A DNA stretch of 64,000 nucleotides from Nocardioides sp. T2.26MG-1 (lineage in GTDB: Bacteria; Actinomycetota; Actinomycetes; Propionibacteriales; Nocardioidaceae). The position numbers and the translations under genes are program-made. Below are positions 31,470 to 38,943 of the stretch, piece by piece (position 1 is the first letter of the stretch; each line of letters opens with the position of its first letter). The notes beneath the pieces were generated by a model. That model was not told the origin of the DNA. It ran no database searches and saw only the letters and a program-made list of their open reading frames with translations. The stretch covers positions 441,382 through 505,381 of the forward strand of contig NZ_CATNLZ010000001.1 in NCBI RefSeq assembly GCF_950101795.1. Direction: 5' to 3'.

Positions 31470-32085
31470 TCAGGGGACGAGCGCGAGCTTGCCGACGGTT
31501 GCGCGCGCCTCGAGCTCCGCAAGCGCCTTCGGCCCATCAGCGAGCGCATGAACAGTGGGTTGGCCTGGGCCGAGCGGCTTCGCCACCATTCACCGCCGCC
31601 TGGCCGGTCCCGCCGGCCGCGGCGTGGATCAGCACCGACTGCCCCGGTTCGACCTTCCCGAGGGGCTTGAGGGCGGCCACGGCCGTGGGCCAGGACACCA
31701 CCATGCCAAGGGCCTGCTCGTCAGACCAACCGTCCGGCACGGGGAGCGCGCCCATCGCCGGCAACACCATGTATTCGGCGAACGCCCCACCGGCGATGCC
31801 GACGCCAATCACGTGTGCACCGGGCTCCACGCCGGAAACCCCGTCACCGACGGCGACGACTTCGCCGGCCCCTTCGATCCCCGCCAGGTACGGCGGCTGC
31901 GGGCCACCGGCCGAGGCACCCCGGGACTGCGAGATGTCGAGGAAGTTGACACCGGCAGCAGTGACCCGGATAAGAACCTCGCCCTGACCAGGGCTTGGCA
32001 CCGGCGCATCGGTCAGCAGACGAAGATCCTTCGGTCCATTCAGAGTGGTCTGTTGCAGGGCACACATCGTCGAGGGAGTGCTCAT
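31470..32085 (-). pseudogene. Quinone oxidoreductase (zinc-independent MDR family) with internal deletion
   Basis: From the ATG at 32085 the protein follows quinone oxidoreductases: MCALQQTTLNGPKDLRLL, AAGVNFLDISQSRG, YLAGIEGAGEVVAVG, GGAFAEYMVLPA and IHAAAGGTGQAAV. Just after the GGTGQ nucleotide-binding motif, near 31600, the sequence jumps to the family's C-terminus, AKPLGPGQPTVHALADGPKAL to ATVGKLALVP and stop, but in a different frame. In the first frame translation stops at 31537. About 110 residues (most of the NADPH domain) are missing, so the product should be inactive. Flanking SDR and TetR genes are intact. Confidence 0.85.
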
Positions 32086-32099
32086 GACCGTCCGTCCAT

Positions 32100-32181
32100 G
32101 TTTGTTTAGTGATTGCCAAACAAACCTTGCCACGGCCGTGCCCCGCGGGTCAACGTAAACTTGGTCGCACGACAAACAAAC
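32100..32181. promoter_or_regulatory. TetR operators (GTTTGTTT/AAACAAAC) in the divergent promoter region
   Basis: GTTTGTTT at 32100-32107 and AAACAAAC at 32118-32125 form a perfect 8-bp inverted repeat with a 10-bp spacer, 14 bp upstream of the oxidoreductase start. A third copy of ACAAACAAAC lies at 32172-32181, just downstream of a TAAACT -10-like hexamer (32156-32161) and upstream of the TetR ribosome site GGAGG. The A/T-rich sites stand out from the GC-rich background and fit control of both directions by the adjacent TetR protein. Confidence 0.65.
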
Positions 32182-32197
32182 GACGGAGGCACGCCAG

Positions 32198-32860
32198 ATG
32201 GCTACTCGAGGACGGCCGCGCACGTTCGACCCCGAGACTGCGCTGCAGCAGGCGACGCAGCTGTTCTGGGAACGGGGCTACGAGGGCACCTCGCTGAGCG
32301 ACCTTGCAACGGCGATGGGCATCGCGTCGGCCAGCATCTACCATGCCTTCGGCAGCAAGGCGGACCTGTTTCGCCAGGTCATGGAGCGCTACGGCACGAC
32401 CTACGGCAGCCCACCCAAGCGAGCCCTGACCGAGCACGCGACCACCCGCGAGGCGGTCCAGGCCATGCTGCGCGCAACGGCAGACCAGATCACCCGCGCC
32501 GATGCACCGCACTACTGCATGCTCATCCTCGCCGCACCCACCGGCACGGTCGAGAACCATGCCGTCAGAGAGTTCCTGGCAGACATCCGCCGCTCGCAGT
32601 ACGCCGCAATCAAGGAACGACTCGACCGAGGAGTCGCCGACGGCGACCTCAGCATGCCACTGGACACCGTCGATGCACTCGCTCGCTACTACGCCACCGT
32701 GGTGCAAGGACTCTCGATCCAGGCCCGCGACGGCGCGACCCGCGACGAGCTAGAAGCAGTCATCGACTGTGCGCTGGCAGCCTGGGACCAAGTCGCCGGC
32801 GCGGCATCACCGGCAGGAGTATCCGCAGGCGCTCACACAACCGACACCCGCAGCGCCTGA
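32198..32860 (+). CDS. TetR-family transcriptional regulator
   Basis: The 220-residue protein begins with MATRGRPRTFDPETALQQATQLFWERGYEGTSLSDLATAMGIASASIYHAFGSKADLFRQVMERY, a textbook TetR DNA-binding domain. The C-terminal domain (DAPHYCMLILAAPTG, LARYYATVVQGLSIQARDGATRDEL) resembles regulators that sense aldehydes, quinones or other electrophiles and control SDR/oxidoreductase genes. The ATG has GGAGG upstream. It is divergent from the oxidoreductase-SDR pair with matching operators between. Confidence 0.92.
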   Translation: MATRGRPRTFDPETALQQATQLFWERGYEGTSLSDLATAMGIASASIYHAFGSKADLFRQVMERYGTTYGSPPKRALTEHATTREAVQAMLRATADQITRADAPHYCMLILAAPTGTVENHAVREFLADIRRSQYAAIKERLDRGVADGDLSMPLDTVDALARYYATVVQGLSIQARDGATRDELEAVIDCALAAWDQVAGAASPAGVSAGAHTTDTRSA

Positions 32861-33127
32861 CACGAACGTCGACCTTGAGCCACGCCTCATCACGCGACCG
32901 GCGAGCCGCAGACCCAGAGTGAGCCACACCAGAACAGCCGGTGGGCGGCCGCATCCAGAACTGCCCTCGGTGGCGGACTCCTCCTCGTCGAGGGTGACCT
33001 CGGCCTTCATGGTGACGCCGTCGTCGTCGGCCACCGACACCGCACCGCAATCGTCGAGACTCTCACCCACGGCGTTCAGGATCGCGAGGAGATCACCTGC
33101 CTCGTCGGATGACGGCACGTGCTCGAA

Positions 33128-33760
33128 CTACTCATGCGATCGCACCCACTCGCCCAGGGCTTTCCCGGACGCACGTCCTGGAAGGTCCAGGATCGCGGCG
33201 GCAGCAGCCAGTACCGCCTCATCGATCCAGCGCGGGATCTTGTCCCGGGTTCGCACGTAGGGGCGGATCATGCCGTAAGGCGTCTGCCGTACTGCGAGCG
33301 CTACGACGTCGGCCGTGCGTCCGCCGGTCGTGCCGTAGAGCGCCAGGGTCTGCTCGCGGCCGAGCGCCCAGATGTCGTCGTTGATCCGGGCGGCCGCCGG
33401 GCGGAGGCTTTCGGGTCCCGAGGCCACCAACTCTCGTTGGCTGTAGAGGCTCATGGCGAGGGCGTCGTCGGGATGGGAGCGGCAGAAGCGGGGCTGGTGC
33501 ACGGCCTGGGCGAGTAGCGCGTCACGAGGGTCCTCGATCACCCGCGTAGCGAGCAGGCCAGCTTGGAACCGGCCGATGGCGCGGATCCAGAGGCTGGCCA
33601 GCAGATGCTCGCGCGAGGGGAAGCGGTGGTAGATCGATCCGACCGGGGCCCCGATCTCTGCCGAGACCTGGGCGATGGTGGCGCCGGGCCCGTGCTCGGC
33701 GATCGCCCTGGCGGCGCCGTCGAGGATGTCGTCGGCGGTGAACTTGGCGGGTCTTGCCAC
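33128..33760 (-). CDS. TetR-family transcriptional regulator
   Basis: A 210-residue protein with a TetR DNA-binding domain (KFTADDILDGAARAIAEHGPGATIAQVSAEIGAPVGSIYHRFPSREHLLASLWI) and a ligand domain carrying QAVHQPRFCRSHPDDALAMSLYSQREL. The GTG start is preceded on the minus strand by TAGGGT six bases away, so it is probably leaderless. It is divergent from a membrane protein gene only 28 bp away, which it likely regulates. The 267-bp gap to the other TetR gene (32861-33127) holds only a weak 103-residue frame without a ribosome site. Confidence 0.9.
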   Translation of the reverse strand: MARPAKFTADDILDGAARAIAEHGPGATIAQVSAEIGAPVGSIYHRFPSREHLLASLWIRAIGRFQAGLLATRVIEDPRDALLAQAVHQPRFCRSHPDDALAMSLYSQRELVASGPESLRPAAARINDDIWALGREQTLALYGTTGGRTADVVALAVRQTPYGMIRPYVRTRDKIPRWIDEAVLAAAAAILDLPGRASGKALGEWVRSHE

Positions 33761-33766
33761 GTTCGC

Positions 33767-33782
33767 ACCCTACCGCTAGTTT
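33767..33782. promoter_or_regulatory. Back-to-back leaderless promoters
   Basis: On the minus strand 33767-33772 reads TAGGGT, six bases from the tetR GTG at 33760. On the plus strand 33777-33782 reads TAGTTT, six bases from the ATG at 33789. Both spacings match actinobacterial leaderless promoters. The two -10 hexamers are only 4 bp apart, so polymerase binding in one direction should exclude the other. No separate operator palindrome is evident in the 28-bp intergenic region. Confidence 0.6.
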
Positions 33783-33788
33783 TTGTGC

Positions 33789-34397
33789 ATGGGTTCTAGT
33801 ACGCAGATTCTACAACGACCGCGGGCGGTGCGTCTCCGGCGGCCTCCCACTCGGTGGGCCCGGATCGCTGCCTGGGGCGCCTTCGCGTGCACGGTGCCGT
33901 CTGCGGTCTGGCGGGTGTTGATGATCGAGGGCTTGATGCCGGGTACGGCTGACCTGCGTTCGGCGCATGCTGCCGACCACGGCTACGTCTGGGCGCTGAC
34001 CGTTGTCCAGCTCGCCACGGGCTTCCTCGCTGTCGGCCTGGTTCGTCCGTGGGGCGATCGGGTGCGTGGAGTCGAGGTGCCGCGGTGGCTTCCGATCGGA
34101 CTGGGTGCGCTCGGTGGCGTCGCTGTCACTTTCCTGTTCACCGTGTCCTCGGTGGTCGGGCTGGCCCAGGGCCACAGGCCCGACCAGGGCCTGGTGCATG
34201 GCTGGGCCCTCGTCGTGATGGTGCTCTGCTACGCCCCGACCGTCTTGTGGGGGCCGCTCGAGCTGGCCGCTGTCGTGGCGTATGCCAGGCGAGGCCCGCT
34301 GCTTCTCCCTGGCGACGACGGTGAGGATGCGCCGCTAGGGAGGTGGAGAGTGTCAAGGAGGGCCCGGAGCCACCGTCAAGCAGCAACCGAACCGTGA
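33789..34397 (+). CDS. Four-helix membrane protein of unknown function
   Basis: About 202 residues with four predicted membrane helices: at about 25-45 (IAAWGAFACTVPSAVWRVL), 68-87 (VWALTVVQLATGFLAVGLV), 105-127 (IGLGALGGVAVTFLFTVSSVVGL), and 138-165 (WALVVMVLCYAPTVLWGPLELAAVVAYARR). An acidic then basic tail follows. I do not recognise a family. The start is supported by TAGTTT six bases upstream. The divergent TetR suggests a regulated transporter-like or resistance role, but no transport motif is visible. Confidence 0.75.
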   Translation: MGSSTQILQRPRAVRLRRPPTRWARIAAWGAFACTVPSAVWRVLMIEGLMPGTADLRSAHAADHGYVWALTVVQLATGFLAVGLVRPWGDRVRGVEVPRWLPIGLGALGGVAVTFLFTVSSVVGLAQGHRPDQGLVHGWALVVMVLCYAPTVLWGPLELAAVVAYARRGPLLLPGDDGEDAPLGRWRVSRRARSHRQAATEP

Positions 34398-34400
34398 AAG

Positions 34401-34444
34401 GCACGAACCCGAGCCACACCGTCAAGGAGGACTCGGGCTCGTGC
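34401..34444. terminator. Bidirectional hairpin after the membrane protein and the tRNA
   Basis: GCACGAACCCGAG (34401-34413) pairs with CTCGGGCTCGTGC (34432-34444), with one mismatch in 13 and an 18-nt loop. It lies 3 nt after the membrane protein stop on the plus strand and 7 nt past the tRNA 3' end on the minus strand, so it can serve both transcripts. Short degenerate repeats of GAGCCAC-CGTCAAG surround it. Confidence 0.6.
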
Positions 34445-34451
34445 ACTGCTG

Positions 34452-34527
34452 TGGAGCCGCCTGTCGGAATCGAACCGACGACCTTCTCATTACGAGTGAG
34501 ACGCTCTACCGACTGAGCTAAGGCGGC
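34452..34527 (-). tRNA. tRNA-Thr (anticodon CGT)
   Basis: The minus strand folds as a standard 76-nt tRNA including an encoded CCA. The acceptor GCCGCCT pairs with AGGCGGC, the D arm contains TAGCTCAGTCGGTAGAGC, and the anticodon arm is TCTCA-CTCGTAA-TGAGA with CGT at positions 34-36. The T arm contains GGTTCGATTCC and the discriminator is T. CGT reads ACG threonine codons, common in this GC-rich genome. No integrated element is seen at its 3' end. Confidence 0.97.
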
Positions 34528-34572
34528 GCGCCGCCCGGCTTCTGGGGGTCCAGCGTCCGGGCAACCCGGAGA

Positions 34573-34578
34573 AGTATA
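34573..34578 (-). promoter_or_regulatory. Probable -10 element of the tRNA-Thr promoter
   Basis: The minus strand reads TATACT about 46 bp upstream of the tRNA 5' end, a near-consensus housekeeping -10 that stands out in GC-rich sequence. A clear -35 is not seen at the usual distance. No other gene would use it in that direction. Confidence 0.5.
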
Positions 34579-34655
34579 CGGACGCCGGTCCGGTGCGCGA
34601 AAACGGCGCCGGGCGGCGTCCGGACGGTCGGGACGAGGCCAGGGAGCGGGGTGCG

Positions 34656-34838
34656 TCAGGCGGCGAGCGTGACGGCTGCCGCGGACTCGGCGTGACGGCC
34701 GGTCACCATGGTCTGCTCGGCGCCGCACCAGCAGGTGAAGGTCACGACGATGCCGTGGTCGGTGTTGGTGAGCCCGGTGATCTGGGTCGGGTAGATCAGC
34801 TCGCGCCGGTCGCAGACGGTGCAGTGGTGGTCGAACAT
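34656..34838 (-). CDS. Small cysteine-containing conserved hypothetical protein
   Basis: The protein has 60 residues: MFDHHCTVCDRRELIYPTQ, then GIVVTFTCWCGAEQTMVTGRH. A CxxC pair near the start and CWC further on look like a small zinc-ribbon knuckle. GAGGAGG lies nine bases before the ATG, giving good start support. It is divergent from the LysR gene with a 105-bp gap. The function is unknown; the size and cysteines suggest a metal-binding or DNA/RNA-associated protein. Confidence 0.75.
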   Translation of the reverse strand: MFDHHCTVCDRRELIYPTQITGLTNTDHGIVVTFTCWCGAEQTMVTGRHAESAAAVTLAA

Positions 34839-34943
34839 CGACGGACCCTCCTCGAGGTCGGCAGCGGGGATGCACCTCCATCCTCGGCGTACGGCGGCCC
34901 TAGGGGTAGCCTTGGTTTCCTTCACAGCCTCAAGGATCTCCCT

Positions 34944-35894
34944 ATGTTGTCTCTGCACCAGCTGACCTGCTTCCTCGCGACCTACGAGCACGGTTCGCTG
35001 ACGGCCGCCGCGGAGGAGCTCGGCTACGCGCAGCCCTCGGTCTCCGAACAGGTCCGCAGCCTGGAGAAGTCCCTGGGCGTCCAGCTCTTCCGCCGCGTCG
35101 GGCGCGGCGTCGTGCCCACCACGGTCGCCGACACCCTGCGCCCGCACGCCGAGCGGGTGCTCGCGTCCGTCGACGAGGCGCGCCAGGCGGTGCAGAGCGT
35201 GAAGTCCTTCGAGACCGGCACCATCCGGTTCGGGATGTTCGGCATCGCCCATCTGTACGCGGGCGCCGGGCTGATCGCCGACGTGCTCACCCGCCACCCC
35301 GGGCTCCGGGTCGAGCTGGTCGGCCAGAACTCCACCGAGGTCGCCGAGGATCTCCGCCGCGGCCGGCTGGAGGCCGCGATGCTCGCGGTGCCCCGGGTCG
35401 ACAGCGAGGGGCTGACGGTGACCCCGATCGCGCGGGAGGAGCTCGTCTACATCAGCAACGACCACACCCGCCTGGCCAGCCCGGTCACCGCCCACCGGCT
35501 CGCCCAGGCGTCGCTGGTGATGTCGGAGACGACGTACCGCGCCGTCGACTCCACCCGCGCGACGCTGCGGCAGATGCTCCACGAGACCGGCCGCAACCCG
35601 ACGACGCGGATCGAGGTCGAGGACGTCGAGACGGCGGTCGAGCTCGTCGGCATGGGGTACGCCGACTCCGTGATCCCCAAGGGCGCCGCCCGGCAGCTGC
35701 TGCCGCGGCTGGCGCCGAGCGCCGGGTGGGTCTCGCTGCGGCCGCGGCAGTACGACACCTTCGCGGTCGTGCACCGCACGGGCGCGATCCTGTCCCCCGC
35801 CGCCCGGCTGATGATCGAGCTGGCCACCGCGCGGATGCAGGCGATCGCCGAGCCGGTGACGCCCGGCCGGCCGCGGGCTACCGTCGGACCATGA
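34944..35894 (+). CDS. LysR-family transcriptional regulator
   Basis: A 316-residue protein. The N-terminal winged helix (LHQLTCFLATYEHGSLTAAAEELGYAQPSVSEQVRSLEKSLGVQLFRRVGRG) is typical of LysR regulators. The C-terminal part is a periplasmic-binding-like sensor (GTIRFGMFGIAHLYAGAGLIADVL onward). The stop overlaps the next gene's ATG, so it is coupled to an NTF2-like protein rather than divergent from a target, which is unusual for LysR. The effector is unknown. Confidence 0.92.
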   Translation: MLSLHQLTCFLATYEHGSLTAAAEELGYAQPSVSEQVRSLEKSLGVQLFRRVGRGVVPTTVADTLRPHAERVLASVDEARQAVQSVKSFETGTIRFGMFGIAHLYAGAGLIADVLTRHPGLRVELVGQNSTEVAEDLRRGRLEAAMLAVPRVDSEGLTVTPIAREELVYISNDHTRLASPVTAHRLAQASLVMSETTYRAVDSTRATLRQMLHETGRNPTTRIEVEDVETAVELVGMGYADSVIPKGAARQLLPRLAPSAGWVSLRPRQYDTFAVVHRTGAILSPAARLMIELATARMQAIAEPVTPGRPRATVGP

Positions 35895-36283
35895 CCGCCG
35901 AGCAGACCGTCCGCGACTTCCTCGAGCACCTCGCCGCCGCCGAGACCGAGGAGGCGCTCGCCCTGCTCGCTCCCGACGTCGAGTGGCGCAACACCGGGAT
36001 GCCGGCGTTCCGCGGCGACCGGGTCCACCAGATGATCCGTGACATGGAGAAGCGCGGCGTCGGCTTCGAGGTCCGCTGGCGGCACGTCGCGGCCGACGGC
36101 GAGACGGTCCTGACCGACCGCACGGACGTCATCAAGTACTCCGGCTGGGAGACGTCGTTCCGGGTGCGCGGCACCTTCCTCGTGCACGACGACCGGATCA
36201 CCGTCTGGGACGACGCGTTCAGCTGGCTCGAGCTGCTCGGGTCCGGCGTCGCCGGCCTCGGCCGGGTGCTGACCGCGCGATAG
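35891..36283 (+). CDS. NTF2/SnoaL-like protein (limonene-epoxide-hydrolase type)
   Basis: A 130-residue small barrel: TVRDFLEHLAAAETEEALALLAPDVEWRNTGMPAFRG, EVRWRHVAADGETVLTDRTDVI and FRVRGTFLVHDDRITVWDDAFSW. The pattern resembles limonene-1,2-epoxide hydrolase-like and SnoaL-like proteins that use Asp and Arg in the pocket. It is translationally coupled to the LysR gene upstream. Whether it is an enzyme or a binding protein cannot be decided. Confidence 0.85.
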   Translation: MTAEQTVRDFLEHLAAAETEEALALLAPDVEWRNTGMPAFRGDRVHQMIRDMEKRGVGFEVRWRHVAADGETVLTDRTDVIKYSGWETSFRVRGTFLVHDDRITVWDDAFSWLELLGSGVAGLGRVLTAR

Positions 36284-36321
36284 CCTCGCACGCCCGCCGC
36301 GGCGGCCCTACGCTGCGACTC

Positions 36322-37515
36322 GTGTGCGACACCGTCGTCTTCCGCACCGAGCCCGGGATGGTGCTCGCGAAGAACTCCGACCGCGACCCCAACGAGGCGC
36401 AGCTGTGGGAGTGGACGCCGGCCGCCGATCACACCGCCGGCGCACGCACACGGACGACGTACGCCGACCTCCCGCAGGTCGCCCGGACCCACGCGACGGT
36501 GGTCTCCCGGCCCTGGTGGATGTGGGGTGCCGAGATGGGCACCAACGAGCACGGCGTCGCCATCGGCAACGAGGCGGTGTTCACCAAGGAGCCCACGAGC
36601 CTCGAGCCCGGCCTGCTCGGCATGGACCTCCTGCGGCTCGCGCTCGAGCGCGCAGCCTCGGCGCGCGAGGCCGTGGAGGTCGTCGTGGCGCTGCTCGAGG
36701 AGCACGGGCAGAGCGGATCGTGCAGCGTCGAGCACCGCCGCTTCACCTACCACAACAGCTTCCTCGTCGCCGACCGCGACAGCGCGATCGTGCTCGAGAC
36801 CGCCGGGCGGCACTGGGCGACCGAGGAGGTGACCGGACCGGCACGCAGCATCAGCAACGGGCTCACGATCCCCGGCTTCGCCGAGCGGTACGCCGACCGG
36901 CTGCGCGGCCGGGTCGCCCGGTGCGGCCCCCGGCAGACGCTGACCCAGCACCGCGCCGGAGGGGCGGACGGCGTCCTGGACGCGATCTCGATCCTGCGCG
37001 ACAACGGCACCGGCAGTGGTCCCCGGTGGTCTCTGGTCAACGGCTCGATGGCCGGGCCGAACATGCACGCGGGCGGCCTGCTCGCCTCCAGCCAGACCGT
37101 CGCGTCGTGGGTCAGCGACCTGGGGTCCGGCACCCACTGGGCGACCGGCACCGCCGACCCGGCGCTCTCGCTGTTCGTCCCGCTGCGCGTCGACGAGCCG
37201 CTCGCGGAGGCGGCGTACCCCACCGACGGCGTCAGCAACCGGCGCGACGACCGGTCGCTGTGGTGGCGGCACGAGCGGCTGCACCGCGACGCGCTGCGCG
37301 ACTGGGACGGCGTCGAGGCGCGGATCGCCCCGGAGCGCGATGAGGCCCAGCGCCGGTGGGTGTCCCACCCGGTGCCGGCGGCCACCGCGCTCGCGGAGGC
37401 CGACGCGCTGCGCGAGCGCTGGGCCGCGGTCGCCGCCGCGACCACGGGTGACACCAGGCCGGCGTGGGTGCGCCGGCGCTGGACCGGATTCGAGCGGAAG
37501 GCGGTGGGCGCATGA
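36322..37515 (+). CDS. C69-family (secernin-like) dipeptidase/Ntn-hydrolase
   Basis: The protein has 397 residues. After removal of the initiator Met the N-terminal residue is Cys2 (MCDTVVFR), the nucleophile of Ntn-hydrolases in the C69/secernin group. AKNSDRDPNEAQ follows as the conserved Asn-Ser-Asp element, then EMGTNEHGVAIGNEAVFTK and ISNGLTI. It probably hydrolyses amide bonds of small peptides or acylated amines. GTG start: TACGCT lies seven bases upstream, consistent with a leaderless transcript. Its stop overlaps the start of an amine oxidase, so the two may act in one amine or peptide catabolic step. Confidence 0.9.
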   Translation: MCDTVVFRTEPGMVLAKNSDRDPNEAQLWEWTPAADHTAGARTRTTYADLPQVARTHATVVSRPWWMWGAEMGTNEHGVAIGNEAVFTKEPTSLEPGLLGMDLLRLALERAASAREAVEVVVALLEEHGQSGSCSVEHRRFTYHNSFLVADRDSAIVLETAGRHWATEEVTGPARSISNGLTIPGFAERYADRLRGRVARCGPRQTLTQHRAGGADGVLDAISILRDNGTGSGPRWSLVNGSMAGPNMHAGGLLASSQTVASWVSDLGSGTHWATGTADPALSLFVPLRVDEPLAEAAYPTDGVSNRRDDRSLWWRHERLHRDALRDWDGVEARIAPERDEAQRRWVSHPVPAATALAEADALRERWAAVAAATTGDTRPAWVRRRWTGFERKAVGA

Positions 37516-38876
37516 GCCAGGTCATGAGCGACGTCATCGTGGTGGGAGCGGGGCTCTCCGGACTCGCGGCAGCCACCCGCCTGCGGGCGGCCGGGCGGTC
37601 CGTGGTGGTGCTGGAGGCGCGGGACCGCGTCGGCGGGCGCACCGAGGCGGGCGCCCTGAGCGACGGTCAGTGGATCGAGCTCGGCGGTCAGTGGGTCGGA
37701 CCGACCCAGGACCGGATGTACGAGCTCATCGCCGAGCTCGGCCTCGAGACGATCCCGACGTACAACGACGGCGACATCGTGTTCTCGCTGTGCGGCCGCA
37801 CAGGCAGACTGGCCGGCAAGAAGGGCGCGATCCCGCGGCTCAACCCGTTCGCGATCGCCGACCTCGCGCAGGGCACCCTGCGCTTCGCCCGCCTGGCGCG
37901 CCAGGTCGACCTCGACCGGCCGTGGACCACCGACCGCGCCGCCGCGCTGGACGGCCAGACGTTCCGGACCTGGGTGCAGCGCAACCTGCGCACGCCGCAG
38001 GGTCGGGCGTACTTCGAGCTCTACTGCGAGGCGGTGTTCTCCGCGGACCTCTCCGACCTCTCGCTGCTGCATGCGCTCTTCTACACGCGCTCCGGCACCG
38101 ACATGGACACGCTGATGGCCGTCGACCGGGGTGCCCAGCAGGACCGGATCCTCGGCGGCTCCTGGCGGATCACCGAGCGCCTCGCCACGGGCCTCGACGT
38201 CCGCCTCGGGCAGCCCGTGCGGTCGGTCCACCACGACGGCGCCGGTGTGCGCGTGACGACCCGCGACGGCACGGCGTACGACGCGAAGCGCGCGATCATC
38301 ACGGTCCCGCCCGCCCTGGCCGGCCGTCTGGAGTACGACCCACCGCTGCCCAGCTGGCGCGACCAGCTGACCCAGAAGGTCCCGGCCGGCAGCGTGTTCA
38401 AGGTCTACGCCGTGTACCCCGCGCCGTTCTGGCGCGACGACGGGCTCAGCGGCCAGGCCGGCTCGGACGTCGGTCCGGTCAAGGTCACCTTCGACAACAC
38501 CCCGCCCGGCTACGACCGCGGCATCCTGATGGGCTTCATCGAGGCCGCCGACGGCCGGGAGTGGGCGCGCCGCGAGGCTGCGGAGCGCCGGGCCGCGGTC
38601 GTCGACTGCTTCGTGCGCTACTTCGGCCCGCGAGCGGCGGAGCCGCTGGAGTACCTCGAGCGTGACTGGATGGCCGAGGAGTTCACCCGCGGCTGCTACG
38701 GCGCGCACTTCGCGCCCGGCGTGTGGACCGGCTTCGGGCACGCGCTGCGGGAGCCGGTCGGCCGCCTGCACTGGGCCGGCGCCGAGTGCTCGCCGGTCTG
38801 GAACGGCTACATGGAGGGCGCCGTGCGCTCCGGTGAGGCCACCGCCGGGGAGGTGGCGGCTCTCCTGGGCGGCTGA
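37512..38876 (+). CDS. FAD-dependent amine oxidase
   Basis: A 454-residue flavin amine oxidase. The N-terminal dinucleotide motif VVGAGLSGLAAATRLRAAGRSVVVLEARDRVGGRTEAG is classic, followed by ELGGQWVGPTQDRMYELIAELGLET as in monoamine/putrescine oxidases. The C-terminal FAD-binding GRLHWAGAECSPVWNGYMEGAVRSGE is complete. It oxidises amines to imines with release of peroxide. It is coupled by ATGA overlap to the C69 hydrolase. The substrate is unknown. Confidence 0.92.
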   Translation: MSQVMSDVIVVGAGLSGLAAATRLRAAGRSVVVLEARDRVGGRTEAGALSDGQWIELGGQWVGPTQDRMYELIAELGLETIPTYNDGDIVFSLCGRTGRLAGKKGAIPRLNPFAIADLAQGTLRFARLARQVDLDRPWTTDRAAALDGQTFRTWVQRNLRTPQGRAYFELYCEAVFSADLSDLSLLHALFYTRSGTDMDTLMAVDRGAQQDRILGGSWRITERLATGLDVRLGQPVRSVHHDGAGVRVTTRDGTAYDAKRAIITVPPALAGRLEYDPPLPSWRDQLTQKVPAGSVFKVYAVYPAPFWRDDGLSGQAGSDVGPVKVTFDNTPPGYDRGILMGFIEAADGREWARREAAERRAAVVDCFVRYFGPRAAEPLEYLERDWMAEEFTRGCYGAHFAPGVWTGFGHALREPVGRLHWAGAECSPVWNGYMEGAVRSGEATAGEVAALLGG

Positions 38877-38889
38877 TCGAGGCCCGCCC

Positions 38890-38915
38890 AGTTTCGTCGG
38901 CCGGCCGACGAAACT
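38890..38915. terminator. Perfect 26-bp palindrome between convergent genes
   Basis: AGTTTCGTCGGCC is followed directly by its complement GGCCGACGAAACT, with no spacer. It lies 13 nt after the amine oxidase stop and 28 nt after the convergent TAP-like hydrolase stop. As a hairpin, the T-containing outer arms would give a short U-tract in each direction, fitting a bidirectional terminator. Confidence 0.7.
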
Positions 38916-38943
38916 CGCGCCCAGCCCACTCGCGCCCAGCCGC

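Noticed and set aside
32807..33118. Minus-strand frame of 103 residues between the two TetR genes
   Set aside because: It starts at GTG without a ribosome site or -10, overlaps the 3' end of the neighbouring TetR gene and has no familiar motif. The acidic first 45 residues keep it from being fully excluded.
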